Origin: DATJWY01 sp035500775
GTDB lineage: Bacteria; Pseudomonadota; Alphaproteobacteria; Acetobacterales; Acetobacteraceae
Assembly: GCA_035500775.1 (NCBI GenBank)
Contig: DATJWY010000291.1
Location: 1 to 44,641 of the forward strand
Reading direction: 5' to 3'
DNA: 44,641 nt
The position numbers and the translations under genes were made by a program. The notes below the pieces were generated by a model. That model saw only the letters and a list, made by a program, of their open reading frames with translations. It made no database searches and was not told the DNA's origin. Each line of letters opens with the position of its first letter. Position 1 is the stretch's first letter. Below, in pieces: positions 1-8,852 of this stretch.

Positions 1-703
1 GGTCGAGCACGCCCTGCACCAGCCCATCCATATGCGCCGCGATCTGCCGGACCGGGCCGCTGATGCCGCGGGCGATCAGCCAGCCGAGCGCGGAGGCGGC
101 CAGGATCAGCGCCACGATATACCCGCCGACGCGTCGGACGAACGATGCGAAATCCCGATTCATATCATCGAGATAGACGCCGGTGCCGATCATCATGTCC
201 CAGGGTGCGAAGCGTCGCACATAGGAGAGCTTGCGGGACGCCGTGCCCTGGCCCGGGCGGTTGAAGCTGTAGGTCACCATGGCCTCGTCCCGGCCAAGCA
301 GGCCGTCCCGCAACAGGCGGATGACCGGCACCCCGTTCACCAGCCGGTCCAGGCAATTCGTGCCGATGAGCGCCGGGTCGGGGGTGGAGAGCGCCACGCC
401 GTCCATGCCGTAGACGAAGATATAGCCATTGCCATGGTCGTAGGTGAGCTTGCCGACGACCTCCAGGAAGCGCCGCCGCGCCTCGTCCCGGCTCAGGCGT
501 CCCTCTTGCTCACTGGCTTCCAGGTCGGCGGCCAGCGAATAGGCGCTTTCCGTCGTCACCCGCAATTGCCGCAGCCGGTCGTCGAACATCTGGCCGCGCA
601 TATCCTCTCCGGTGACGATCGCCATGATGAGCAAGCCCAGCAGCATCGCCCCGACCAGGACGAGGAGTTTGCCGCCAAGCGGTAAATTCCGAAACATCCG
701 CAT
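1..703 (-). CDS. Methyl-accepting chemotaxis protein, N-terminal part (cut by window edge)
   Basis: The first 234 residues are present and the gene runs off the left edge. The protein starts with a short basic segment and a membrane helix (about residues 8-30). A periplasmic single-Cache-like sensor domain follows (about 35-190), with the typical stretch NGYIFVYGMDGVALSTPDP. A second membrane helix (about 193-212) leads into a HAMP-like start containing GISGPVRQI. This layout is standard for chemoreceptors whose cytoplasmic signalling domain would follow beyond the window. A histidine kinase with the same N-terminus cannot be excluded because the output domain is not visible. Start: ATG at 703 with AAGGCG upstream; a second ATG two codons later (697) is possible. 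Ligand unknown. Confidence 0.75.
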   Translation of the reverse strand, partial: MRMFRNLPLGGKLLVLVGAMLLGLLIMAIVTGEDMRGQMFDDRLRQLRVTTESAYSLAADLEASEQEGRLSRDEARRRFLEVVGKLTYDHGNGYIFVYGMDGVALSTPDPALIGTNCLDRLVNGVPVIRLLRDGLLGRDEAMVTYSFNRPGQGTASRKLSYVRRFAPWDMMIGTGVYLDDMNRDFASFVRRVGGYIVALILAASALGWLIARGISGPVRQIAAHMDGLVQGVLD

Positions 704-1025
704 ACTCACGCGCCTTTTTGTTTGGCTTGGGACCATTGGGGGATCGGTCGGGAGCTCATGCTGACGCAGGGGCGTTAACCGCTCCTTGCCGGCCACGCGG
801 ATGACGGACGGCATCAGCGCGCGGGATCTTTCCGCCGCGCTGTTCCGCGGCTTGGCGGCGGGACTCTCATGCAATCGGGGGCAAGGTCGCGGCAGGGCCG
901 GTCCGTCGGACTCCGGTGTCCGGGCGGCGGTCCCGGCGCCAACGCGGGAATCGGCGTCGTGCCGAACAGGCCGCCGGGGCCGGGACGGCTTGCGCCCCAT
1001 GCCGCGCGCAGGGCAGAACCCCGGC
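704..1025. other. Intergenic region between divergent chemoreceptor and uup
   Basis: This is 322 bases of GC-rich sequence separating two divergently transcribed genes, so it must hold both promoters. The reading frame of uup stays open upstream to 786, but the added residues are Arg/Gly-rich and unlike the ABC-F family. I see no RNA gene, clear sigma-70 boxes or repeat element here. Confidence 0.4.
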
Positions 1026-2852
1026 ATGGCCCCCCCTCTCCTGCTGCTCCAGGATATCCACCTCACCCTCGGCACCGCGCCACTGCTCGATGGCGCGGAG
1101 TTCGCCGTCGGCGCGGGCGAACGCATCTGCCTCGTCGGCCGCAACGGCTCGGGCAAATCCACCTTGCTTCGCATCGCCGCCGGCCTGCTCACGCCCGATG
1201 GCGGCACGCGCTTCCTCCAGCCCGGCGCCACCATCCGCTATTTGCCGCAGGAGCCGGATTTCGCCGGCTTCGCGACCACGCTGGACTATGCCGAGGCCGG
1301 GCTCGGCCCGGGCGACGACCCGCACCGGGCCCGCTATCTGCTGGAGGCGCTCGGCCTGACCGGGGCGGAGGATCCGCGCCATCTCTCCGGCGGCGAGGCG
1401 CGCCGCGCCGCCCTCGCCCGCGTCCTCGCGCCCTCGCCGGACCTGCTGCTGCTCGACGAGCCGACCAACCATCTCGACCTGCCGGCCATCGAATGGCTGG
1501 AGCAGGAACTCACCGGGCTGCGCGCCGGCATCGTGCTGATCAGCCATGACAGGCGGCTGCTCGAAACCCTCTCCCGCACCATCGTCTGGCTGGACCAGGG
1601 CCACACCCGCCGGCTCGATCGCGGCTTCGCGCATTTCGAGGCCTGGCGCGATGAGGTGGCGGAGCAGGAGGAGCGCGAGCGGCACAAGCTCGGGCGGCAG
1701 ATCGCGCGCGAGGAAGACTGGATGCGTTACGGCGTCACCGCGCGGCGCAAGCGCAATGTGCGCCGGGTCGCCGAACTCGCGGCGCTGCGGCAGACGCGGC
1801 GCGAGCAGGTGCGCCCCTCCGGCGGGCTGCGCCTCGTCGCCGCCGAATCGTCGGATGTCTCCGGCAAGCTCGTGATCACCGCCGAGGCGATCTCGAAATC
1901 CTATGACGGCCGGCCGGTGGTGCGGGATTTCTCCACCCGCATCCTGCGCGGCGACCGCGTCGGCATTGTCGGCCCCAACGGTGCCGGCAAGACCACGCTG
2001 CTGCATTTGCTGACCGGGCGGCTCGCGCCTGATTCCGGCGAGGTGAAGCTCGGCACCAATCTCGACATCGTCACGCTCGATCAGCTCCGCGGCAGCCTGG
2101 ACCCGAACGCGACGCTGGCCGACACGCTGACCGGCGGCGGCGGCGACCAGGTGGTGGTCGCCGGGCAGAAGCGGCACGTGATCGGCTATATGAAGGACTT
2201 CCTGTTCCGCCCCGAGCAGGCGCGCACCCCGGTCGGCGTGCTCTCCGGCGGGGAGCGCGGCCGGCTGATGCTCGCCCGCGCCCTCGCCCAGCCCTCCAAC
2301 CTGATGATCTTGGACGAGCCGACCAACGATCTCGACATCGAGACGCTGGATCTGTTGCAGGAAATGCTCGCCGATTACGCCGGCACGGTCCTGCTGGTCA
2401 GCCATGACCGCGACTTCCTCGACCGGGTCGTCACCTCGGTGATCGCGGCCGAGGGAGATGGGCGTTGGCAGGAATATGCCGGCGGCTATAGCGACATGCT
2501 CGCCCAGCGTGGCGCGCCCCCCGCCGCCGGCAAGGCGCGCGCCACGCCCCAAGGCAACGGCGGGAGCGGCGGCGGCAGGACGGCGCCCACGGCGGACTCG
2601 TCGGCCGCGCCGCGCCGCAAGCTGTCATTCAAGGACAAGCACGCGCTCGAAACCCTGCCCGGCCAGATGGAGGGGTTGCAGGCCGAGATCGCCCGGCATC
2701 AGGCCGTGCTGGCCGATTCCGCGCTCTACACGCGCGATCCGGCGCGCTTCACCAAGACCACGGAGGCACTCGCCAAGGCGGAAGCGGCGCTCGCCGAGGC
2801 GGAGGAACGCTGGCTCACGCTGGAGATGCTGCGCGAGACGCTGGAAGGGTAA
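1026..2852 (+). CDS. uup: ABC-F family ATPase Uup
   Basis: A 608-residue soluble protein with two ABC ATPase modules and no membrane segments. ABC-F proteins act on ribosomes or, for Uup, also affect transposon excision and branched-DNA metabolism (family knowledge). First module: Walker A GRNGSGKST at about residue 38, signature LSGGE at about 119, Walker B LLLLDEPTNHLD at about 139. Second module: GPNGAGKTT at about 316, LSGGERGR at about 405, MILDEPTNDLD at about 425. A charged interdomain linker separates them. The C-terminus (about 530-608) is a helical, probably coiled-coil segment beginning RKLSFKDKHALE, typical of Uup rather than EttA or YheS. The start at 1026 matches the family N-terminus (LLLLQDIHLTLG). 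A rho-independent terminator follows. Confidence 0.9.
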   Translation: MAPPLLLLQDIHLTLGTAPLLDGAEFAVGAGERICLVGRNGSGKSTLLRIAAGLLTPDGGTRFLQPGATIRYLPQEPDFAGFATTLDYAEAGLGPGDDPHRARYLLEALGLTGAEDPRHLSGGEARRAALARVLAPSPDLLLLDEPTNHLDLPAIEWLEQELTGLRAGIVLISHDRRLLETLSRTIVWLDQGHTRRLDRGFAHFEAWRDEVAEQEERERHKLGRQIAREEDWMRYGVTARRKRNVRRVAELAALRQTRREQVRPSGGLRLVAAESSDVSGKLVITAEAISKSYDGRPVVRDFSTRILRGDRVGIVGPNGAGKTTLLHLLTGRLAPDSGEVKLGTNLDIVTLDQLRGSLDPNATLADTLTGGGGDQVVVAGQKRHVIGYMKDFLFRPEQARTPVGVLSGGERGRLMLARALAQPSNLMILDEPTNDLDIETLDLLQEMLADYAGTVLLVSHDRDFLDRVVTSVIAAEGDGRWQEYAGGYSDMLAQRGAPPAAGKARATPQGNGGSGGGRTAPTADSSAAPRRKLSFKDKHALETLPGQMEGLQAEIARHQAVLADSALYTRDPARFTKTTEALAKAEAALAEAEERWLTLEMLRETLEG

Positions 2853-2901
2853 GTTCCACCACCAGCGGCTGATCGCCGGCATCCAGCGACCCGGAACAGG
2901 G

Positions 2902-2929
2902 GGGAATGGACGACAACCATTCCCTTTTT
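2902..2929 (+). terminator. Rho-independent terminator of uup
   Basis: The perfect 8-bp stem GGGAATGG / CCATTCCC (2902-2909 and 2917-2924) with a 7-base loop is followed directly by TTTTT. It lies 50 bases after the uup stop and is the clearest intrinsic terminator in the window. Confidence 0.85.
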
Positions 2930-3036
2930 GGCATTAGACTTTTCCTGTTTCGGCATCAAACTGCGGCTTCCACGTTTCTGCCTGGTGCGCCAAAAGCCTC
3001 TCTCCGGTGAGGCCGGGCTGTTTGGAGGAGCTAACC

Positions 3037-5199
3037 ATGGATCGTGTGAATGCTGGCGGAGTCTCTGTGGCGCAGGAGCTGCATGATTTCGTCAATACCG
3101 AGGCGCTCCCCGGCTCGGGTCTCGCTCCGGAGCAATTCTGGACGGGCTTCGCCGCGCTGGTGCGCGATCTGGCGCCGCGCGACCGCGCCTTGCTGGCGAA
3201 GCGCGACGACCTCCAGGCCCGGATCGACGCCTGGCACACGGCGCATCGCGGCCAACCGCACGATCAGGCGGCGTACGAGGGCTTCCTGCGCGAGATCGGC
3301 TATCTGCTGCCGGAGCCGGCGCCGTTCCAGGTGAGCACGGCCAATGTCGATGACGAGATCGCGCATATCGCCGGGCCGCAGCTCGTCGTCCCGGTGAACA
3401 ATGCGCGCTACGCGTTGAACGCCGCGAATGCCCGCTGGGGCAGCCTGTACGACGCGCTCTATGGCACCGACGCCATCCCGGAGGATGACGGCGCCACCCG
3501 CGGCGGCGGCTACAATCCGGTGCGCGGCGCCCGCGTCGTCGCCCGTGGCCGCGCGCTGCTGGATGAGGCGGCCCCGCTCGCGCAGGGTTCGCACGCGGAT
3601 GCGACCTCCTACACGGTCGCGAACGGCGCGCTCGTCATCGGCCTCAAGAACGGCTCCACGACCGGCCTCGCCCGGCCGGAGCAGTTCGTCGGTTACACCG
3701 GCGAGGCCGCGTCCCCGACCGCCGTGCTGCTGCGTCAGCACGGCCTGCATATCGAGGTGCGGATCGACCGCGCCAACCTGATCGGCAAGGACGACCCGGC
3801 CGGCATCGCCGATCTCGTGCTCGAATCCGCCGTCACCACGATCATGGATTGCGAGGACAGCGTCGCCGCGGTCGATGCCGAGGACAAGGTCACCGTCTAT
3901 CGCAACTGGCTCGGGCTAATGAAGGGCACGCTCTCCGCCGCCTTCCCGAAGGGCGGGCACACGGTGGAGCGGCACCTCAACTCCGATCGCGTCTACACGA
4001 CCCCGGCCGGTGGCAGCCTGACCCTGCCCGGCCGCTCGCTGATGCTGGTGCGCAATGTCGGCCACCACATGTTCACCGACGCGGTGCTGGACAGCGACGG
4101 CCAGGAGGTCCCCGAGACCATCCTCGACGCCGCCGTGACCTCGCTGATCGCGCTGCACGACATCCGCGGCTTCCCCAAGCTGCGCAACAGCCGCACCGGC
4201 TCGATCTATATCGTGAAGCCGAAGATGCACGGGCCGGAGGAAGTCGCGTTCGCGGTCGAGTTGTTCAGCCGTGTCGAGGACCTGCTCTCCCTGCCGCGCA
4301 ACACGCTCAAGATGGGCATCATGGACGAGGAGCGCCGCACCAGCGCCAATCTCGCCGCCTGCATCGAGGCCGCGCGTGAGCGGATCGTGTTTATCAACAC
4401 CGGCTTCCTCGACCGTACCGGCGACGAGATCCACACCTCGATGGAGGCGGGTCCGGTCGTTCGCAAGAACGACATGAAGAACCAGCCCTGGATTGCCGCC
4501 TACGAGAACCAGAACGTCGATATCGGCCTCGCCTGCGGCCTGCGCGGCCGGGCGCAGATCGGCAAGGGCATGTGGGCGGCGCCGGACCGGATGGCGGACA
4601 TGCTGGCGCAGAAGATCGTGCATCCGCGCGCCGGCGCGAACACCGCCTGGGTGCCCTCGCCCACGGCCGCGACGCTGCACGCGCAGCACTACCACGCGGT
4701 CGATGTCGCCGCGCGGCAGGCCGAGATCGCCCATCGCGAGCGGGCGAAGCTCTCCGACCTGCTGACCATCCCGGTGGTCGATCGCGCCAACTGGGCGCCG
4801 GAAGACGTGCAGCAGGAGCTGGACAACAACGCCCAGGGCATCCTCGGCTACGTGGTGCGCTGGATCGACCAGGGCGTCGGCTGCTCCAAGGTGCCGGATA
4901 TCCATGATGTCGGGCTGATGGAGGACCGGGCGACCCTGCGCATCTCCAGCCAGCACATCGCCAACTGGCTGCACCACGGCATCGCCACCGAGGAGCAGGT
5001 GATGGCGACGATGCGGCGGATGGCCGAGGTGGTGGACCGCCAGAACGCGGGCGACCCGGCCTACACGCCGATGGCGCCGAACTTCGACGGGGCGGCCTTC
5101 AAGGCGGCGTGCGACCTCGTGTTCAAAGGGCGGGCGCAGCCGAACGGCTATACCGAGTTCGTGCTGCATGCCCGCCGACGCGAGGCGAAGGGAGCCTGA
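3037..5199 (+). CDS. glcB: Malate synthase G
   Basis: A 720-residue cytosolic enzyme that condenses glyoxylate with acetyl-CoA to give malate. The length matches the monomeric G isoform (about 720) rather than isoform A (about 530). Family landmarks include TIMDCEDSVAAVD around residue 270, RSLMLVRNVGHHMFTD around 335, KPKMHGPEEVAFA, a GLRGRAQIGKGMWAAPD segment and the C-terminal YVVRWIDQGVGCSKVPDI. The ATG at 3037 is preceded by GGAGGAG with 6-base spacing, so this start is preferred over the upstream in-frame codon at 3007. Isocitrate lyase and glycolate oxidase genes are not adjacent, so the enzyme could serve glycolate/glyoxylate assimilation or the glyoxylate bypass. Confidence 0.95.
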   Translation: MDRVNAGGVSVAQELHDFVNTEALPGSGLAPEQFWTGFAALVRDLAPRDRALLAKRDDLQARIDAWHTAHRGQPHDQAAYEGFLREIGYLLPEPAPFQVSTANVDDEIAHIAGPQLVVPVNNARYALNAANARWGSLYDALYGTDAIPEDDGATRGGGYNPVRGARVVARGRALLDEAAPLAQGSHADATSYTVANGALVIGLKNGSTTGLARPEQFVGYTGEAASPTAVLLRQHGLHIEVRIDRANLIGKDDPAGIADLVLESAVTTIMDCEDSVAAVDAEDKVTVYRNWLGLMKGTLSAAFPKGGHTVERHLNSDRVYTTPAGGSLTLPGRSLMLVRNVGHHMFTDAVLDSDGQEVPETILDAAVTSLIALHDIRGFPKLRNSRTGSIYIVKPKMHGPEEVAFAVELFSRVEDLLSLPRNTLKMGIMDEERRTSANLAACIEAARERIVFINTGFLDRTGDEIHTSMEAGPVVRKNDMKNQPWIAAYENQNVDIGLACGLRGRAQIGKGMWAAPDRMADMLAQKIVHPRAGANTAWVPSPTAATLHAQHYHAVDVAARQAEIAHRERAKLSDLLTIPVVDRANWAPEDVQQELDNNAQGILGYVVRWIDQGVGCSKVPDIHDVGLMEDRATLRISSQHIANWLHHGIATEEQVMATMRRMAEVVDRQNAGDPAYTPMAPNFDGAAFKAACDLVFKGRAQPNGYTEFVLHARRREAKGA

Positions 5200-5218
5200 T
5201 CAGTCGCGGAAGGAAGTA

Positions 5219-5280
5219 TAAGGCCAGGGGCTCTGCCCCTGGACCCCGCCAAAGGCTTAGCCTTTGGAATCCTTTACTTG
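5219..5280 (+). repeat. R1 palindromic element copy 1, module A
   Basis: Begins TAAGGCCAGGGGC. Two hairpins: CCAGGGGC/GCCCCTGG (5224-5231 and 5235-5242) and CCAAAGGC/GCCTTTGG (5249-5256 and 5260-5267). It starts 19 bases after the glcB stop, between the convergent glcB and MBL genes, so it may double as a transcription barrier. Confidence 0.8.
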
Positions 5281-5344
5281 GGGCACTGTTCGTTCGCCTT
5301 GGCTTGCGGACAATGCCCTGAATACTTCGCTTGACGAGCAATAA

Positions 5345-5400
5345 TATCGGGGGTCTGGGGCCTCAAGGCCCCAGTGGGGTCGAGGGGCAAAGCCCCTCGC
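5345..5400 (+). repeat. R1 palindromic element copy 1, module B
   Basis: The hairpin CTGGGGCC/GGCCCCAG (5355-5362 and 5367-5374) is followed by CGAGGGGC/GCCCCTCG (5381-5388 and 5392-5399). About 65 bases of unrelated sequence separate it from module A; in the full copy at 12631-12754 the spacer is only about 15 bases. Confidence 0.75.
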
Positions 5401-5418
5401 CTGCCTTTTCTCCGCGCC

Positions 5419-6207
5419 CTACCCGACCTCGAACACCATCCCATCATAAGCCGCCTCGACGCCGTCCGGCAGCCTGCGTTGCAGCCAGGCCCAGTCGAGA
5501 TCCGGCCCCATATGGGTCAGGATCGTCCGCCGTACCTTGAGGCGCCGTGCCCATTCCAGCACGAGATCCACATGGGCGTGCGTCACATGCGGCTGGCGCT
5601 GGAAGCAGCCGATCATCCAGGTATCCACGCCCTCCAGGGTCGCGAACGCGTCCTCGTCGAAAGCGACCACGTCGGTGGAATAGGCGAAGTCGCCGACCCG
5701 CAGGCCGAGCGTGCGGATCACCTTGTGATCCTGGTCGAACACCCGCACGTCCATACCGGCGGTATGGACGGTATCGCCCGGCTCGACCGGACGCGGCACC
5801 ATCACCGGGCGGAAGAATCCCGGCGGCCGCCACGGGCGGAAGGCGTATTCGAACCGGTGCGCGATCTCGTCCAGCGTGGCGCGCGTGCCGAATGCCTCGA
5901 TCGGCCGGTCGGCGATGCGGTTGAGGATGCGCACGTCATCCAGGCCGGTGATGTGATCGGCATGGGCATGGGTGTAGAGGATCGCGTCGATGCGCGGCAC
6001 GCCGCAGGCCAGGAGTTGCGTCCGCAAATCCGGCGAGGTGTCCACCAGCAGCCGTTCCCCGGTGCCGGACTGGATGACGATGCTGGAGCGGGTGCGCTGG
6101 TTGCGCGGTTCCGCCGGGTCGCAGGCGCCCCAATCCCCGTGCCCATCCGCGCCACCCACACTCGGCACGCCCGCCGAGCCACCGCACCCGAGAACCACAA
6201 CGCGCAT
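5419..6207 (-). CDS. MBL-fold metallohydrolase (PhnP-like)
   Basis: A 262-residue metallo-beta-lactamase-fold hydrolase. Metal-site motifs visible are THAHADHITGLDD (about 79-91), the aspartate in AYSTDVVAF and a late histidine in ILTHMG. The N-terminus VVLGCGGSAGVPSVGG and the SSIVIQ segment resemble PhnP, the phosphoribosyl cyclic phosphate phosphodiesterase. No phosphonate genes are nearby, however, and this gene occupies the conserved slot after metG-tatD in alphaproteobacteria, where such proteins are annotated only as MBL-fold hydrolases. Exact substrate unknown. It is separated from tatD by 328 bases holding two repeat elements, so it may have its own promoter. Confidence 0.85.
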   Translation of the reverse strand: MRVVVLGCGGSAGVPSVGGADGHGDWGACDPAEPRNQRTRSSIVIQSGTGERLLVDTSPDLRTQLLACGVPRIDAILYTHAHADHITGLDDVRILNRIADRPIEAFGTRATLDEIAHRFEYAFRPWRPPGFFRPVMVPRPVEPGDTVHTAGMDVRVFDQDHKVIRTLGLRVGDFAYSTDVVAFDEDAFATLEGVDTWMIGCFQRQPHVTHAHVDLVLEWARRLKVRRTILTHMGPDLDWAWLQRRLPDGVEAAYDGMVFEVG

Positions 6208-6303
6208 GAACTACACCGACTGCCTTTCAGCAGGACAATTCCGATTTCGGTCGGACAACGCGCCCACACCGAAACCCAATGAATTCAAAAAATCAAAACG
6301 ATT

Positions 6304-6388
6304 GGGGGTCTGGGTCCTCAAGGCCCCGTCCTGCGCAGGCACGCCTTCGCGTGACGGGGGTCCAGCGGGCAAAGCTCCCTGGCCTTGA
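6304..6388 (+). repeat. R1 palindromic element copy 2 (module B with inserted module C)
   Basis: Starts GGGGGTCTGGGTCCTCAAGG, module B with one base changed. It continues into a different hairpin (module C): CCCCGTC...GACGGGG enclosing CTGCGCAGGCACGCCTTCGCGT. The end CCCTGGCCTT matches the terminal repeat of the full-length copy. Confidence 0.7.
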
Positions 6389-6401
6389 ACCGATCAAGAG
6401 C

Positions 6402-6506
6402 TAATACCAACCCGCGGAAAGGCTGACCCTCTCCAGTCGGGCCAAGCCTTGCGGGCTGGGAGCCAGCACGGTCGGGATGGGTCAATGTCTTCGCGGGTTG
6501 GTATAA
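6402..6506. repeat. R3: MITE-like palindrome with 15-bp terminal inverted repeats
   Basis: The left end TAATACCAACCCGCG and the right end CGCGGGTTGGTATAA are inverted copies with one mismatch. Inside, TGACCC and GGGTCA also pair. The element is about 105 bp, non-coding, and seen once here. Similar TACCAAC-ended palindromes are common in Rhodospirillales genomes (general knowledge, not checked). Confidence 0.65.
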
Positions 6507-6535
6507 GGCTGCTGCCACAACCATCAGAAAACGCC

Positions 6536-7309
6536 CTAAACTGCCTTCCTAAACAACCGGCGGAAATTCGCCGTCGTCAGCGCGGCCAGTTCATCCGGCG
6601 TCATCCCGCGCGTCTCGGCGAGCACGGCGGCGGTGTGCACCATATAGGCCGGCTCGTTGCGCTTGCCGCGGAACGGCGCCGGCGCGAGGTAGGGCGCATC
6701 CGTCTCCACCAGCAGCCGATCGGCCGGCAGGTCGCGGGCGATCTCGCGCAATTCAGTGGATTTCGGGAAGGTGAGGATGCCCGAGAAGCTGATATAGCCA
6801 CCCATCGCCACCGCAGCCTCGGCGAGCGCCCGGCCGGAGCTGAAGCAATGCAGCAGGAAGTCGAACGGCCCGCCCGCTTCCCGCTCCTCGGCGAGGATCG
6901 CCGCCATGTCGGCATCGGCGTCCCGGGTGTGGATGCAGAGCGGCACGCCGGCGAGCCGGGCCGCCCGGATATGGGCGCGGAAGCTGGCCTGCTGCGTCCC
7001 GGGCGCGATCGTATCGTAAAAATAATCAAGCCCGGTCTCACCGATGCCGATGACCTTCGGATGCCGGGCGAGCGCCGCGATCTCCTCCGGCCTGGGCAGG
7101 CCTTCCTCCCCGGCATGGTTCGGATGCACCCCGACCGTGCACCACAGCGCCGGATGCGCCTCGGCGAGCGCGGTGAGCGGCGCCGCCTGCGACAGCCGGA
7201 CGCTGATCGTCACCATCCGCCCAACCCCGGCCGCCTCGGCGCGCGCGATCAGCGCCGGGATTTCCTCCGGCGTCCAGTAGTCCAGATGGCAGTGTGAATC
7301 GATCAACAT
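6536..7309 (-). CDS. tatD: TatD family metal-dependent hydrolase / DNase
   Basis: A 257-residue TIM-barrel hydrolase. Metal ligands visible in order: the HxH of DSHCHLD near the N-terminus, Glu in GIGETGLDYF, His in CIHTRDAD, His in LLHCFSSG and Asp in VETDAPYLAP. TatD proteins are 3'-5' exonucleases or D-aminoacyl-tRNA deacylase-like enzymes; the exact substrate is not shown by sequence. The ATG at 7309 is chosen because MLIDSHCHLD is the family N-terminus; it lies 7 bases after the metG stop. There is no good Shine-Dalgarno, so translation is probably coupled to metG. Confidence 0.9.
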   Translation of the reverse strand: MLIDSHCHLDYWTPEEIPALIARAEAAGVGRMVTISVRLSQAAPLTALAEAHPALWCTVGVHPNHAGEEGLPRPEEIAALARHPKVIGIGETGLDYFYDTIAPGTQQASFRAHIRAARLAGVPLCIHTRDADADMAAILAEEREAGGPFDFLLHCFSSGRALAEAAVAMGGYISFSGILTFPKSTELREIARDLPADRLLVETDAPYLAPAPFRGKRNEPAYMVHTAAVLAETRGMTPDELAALTTANFRRLFRKAV

Positions 7310-7316
7310 CAGGTGG

Positions 7317-8852
7317 TTACGCGGTCTTTTCGACAAACCGTGGGAATACACCGGCCGGCGCCGGCAGCACCGTCCCGGCCGGCAGCTTCATCCGCAGCGC
7401 GGCGAAATGGCGCTCCGTCTCCGGCACGCCGAGCTGGTCGAGCATCTTCGCCATGCTGTCCGGCATGAAGGGCTGCAACACCGTGGCGACGACGCGCAAC
7501 GCATCGGCGAGCACGCGCAGCACCGAGGCCATGCGCGCCTGATCGGTCTTGGCGAGAGTCCAGGGCGCCTGCTTGTCGATATAGGCGTTACCGGCCCGGA
7601 TCACTTTCCAGACCTCTTCCAGCGCCTCGTGCAGCGCCTGCCGGTCGATCTGCGCGCGCAGCCGCTCCGGCAGCGCGTCGGCGGCGGCAAGCATCGCCAC
7701 GTCCTCCGGCGTCGTCTCCTCGCCCGGCGCCGGCAACCGCCCCTGCAAATGCCGGGCGATCAGGGAGAGCGAGCGCTGCGCCAGATTGCCGAGATCGTTC
7801 GCCAGCTCGACATTCATGCGGGTGACGAGCGAGCGCCGGCTGAAATCGCCGTCATTGCCGAACGGCACCTCGCGCAGCAGGAAGAAGCGCACCGGGTCGA
7901 GGCCGTACGTTTCGACCAGCTCGCGCGGGTCGATCACGTTGCCGACCGACTTGCTCATCTTCTCGCCCTCGACCGTCCACCAGCCGTGCGAGAAGACGCG
8001 CCTGGGCACCGGCAGCCCGGCCGCCATCAGGAAGGCCGGCCAATAAACGGCATGGAAGCGGGCGATTTCCTTGCCGACGATGTGCAGGTCGGCCGGCCAG
8101 TAATGCCAGCGCGGATTGGTTTCGTCCGGATAGCCGACCGCGCTGATGTAGTTGGCGAGGGCGTCCAGCCAGACATACATCACATGGCCGGGGTCATCCG
8201 GCACGGGCACGCCCCAGTTGAAGCTGGTGCGGCTGATGGAAAGATCGTTGAGGCCGCCGCGCACGAAATTGATGATCTCGTTGCGCCGCGCCGGCGGGCC
8301 GATGAATTCCGGGTTCTCTTCGTAGAGCTGCAGCAGCCGGTCCTGCCAAGCGGAGAGGCGGAACAGGTAGTTCGGCTCGGTGACCCACTCCACCGGCGCG
8401 CCGGTGGGCGCGACGCGGGTGCCGTCCGGCCGGGTGACCAGCTCGTCCTCGTTATAGAAATCCTCGTCGCGGACGGCGTACCAGCCATCGTAGCTGCCGA
8501 GATAGATCTGGTCGGCCGCGCACAGCTTCCGCCACAGCACCTCGCAGCAGCGTTTATGCTGCTCCGAGGTGGTGCGGATGAAATCGTCATTGGAGACGCC
8601 CATCCGCGCCGCCATGTCGCGGAACTCGCCGGAAACGCGGTCGGTGAACTCCTGCGTGGTCAGCCCCGCGTCGTGCGCCGCCTTCTGGACCTTCTGCCCG
8701 TGCTCGTCGGTGCCGGTCAGGAAAAAGACGTCATACCCGTCCAGCCGCTTGAAGCGGGCGATCACGTCGGCGGCAACCGAGGTGTAGGCGTGGCCGATAT
8801 GCGGCGAGCCGTTCACGTAATAGATCGGCGTGGAGATGTAGAACTTGCTCAT
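7317..8852 (-). CDS. metG: Methionyl-tRNA synthetase, zinc-free type
   Basis: A 511-residue class I aminoacyl-tRNA synthetase charging tRNA-Met. The HIGH motif lies in GSPHIGHAYTS near residue 14 and KMSKS in EKMSKSVGNVIDP. In zinc-binding MetRS the insert reads like WYCxxC; here the equivalent is GWYAVRDEDFYNEDE with no CxxC pair, so this is the metal-free form. There is no C-terminal Trbp111-like tRNA-binding domain, in line with the short length. The ATG at 8852 overlaps the holB stop as ATGA, indicating translational coupling. Confidence 0.95.
   Translation of the reverse strand: MSKFYISTPIYYVNGSPHIGHAYTSVAADVIARFKRLDGYDVFFLTGTDEHGQKVQKAAHDAGLTTQEFTDRVSGEFRDMAARMGVSNDDFIRTTSEQHKRCCEVLWRKLCAADQIYLGSYDGWYAVRDEDFYNEDELVTRPDGTRVAPTGAPVEWVTEPNYLFRLSAWQDRLLQLYEENPEFIGPPARRNEIINFVRGGLNDLSISRTSFNWGVPVPDDPGHVMYVWLDALANYISAVGYPDETNPRWHYWPADLHIVGKEIARFHAVYWPAFLMAAGLPVPRRVFSHGWWTVEGEKMSKSVGNVIDPRELVETYGLDPVRFFLLREVPFGNDGDFSRRSLVTRMNVELANDLGNLAQRSLSLIARHLQGRLPAPGEETTPEDVAMLAAADALPERLRAQIDRQALHEALEEVWKVIRAGNAYIDKQAPWTLAKTDQARMASVLRVLADALRVVATVLQPFMPDSMAKMLDQLGVPETERHFAALRMKLPAGTVLPAPAGVFPRFVEKTA

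Larger units (their letters stand above)
6208..6535. other. Intergenic region between tatD and MBL gene, filled by two repeats
   Basis: 328 bases without a credible gene. It contains an R1 copy (6304-6388) and the MITE-like palindrome R3 (6402-6506). These two elements take up more than half of the gap, which interrupts an otherwise tightly packed operon. Confidence 0.7.

Noticed and set aside
32..685. Plus-strand open frame opposite the chemoreceptor
   Set aside because: The minus strand encodes a clear Cache-type receptor with membrane helices; the plus frame has no motif.
867..2552. A 561-residue minus-strand open frame over uup
   Set aside because: Exactly antisense to a well-supported ABC-F gene; composition typical of a mirror frame.
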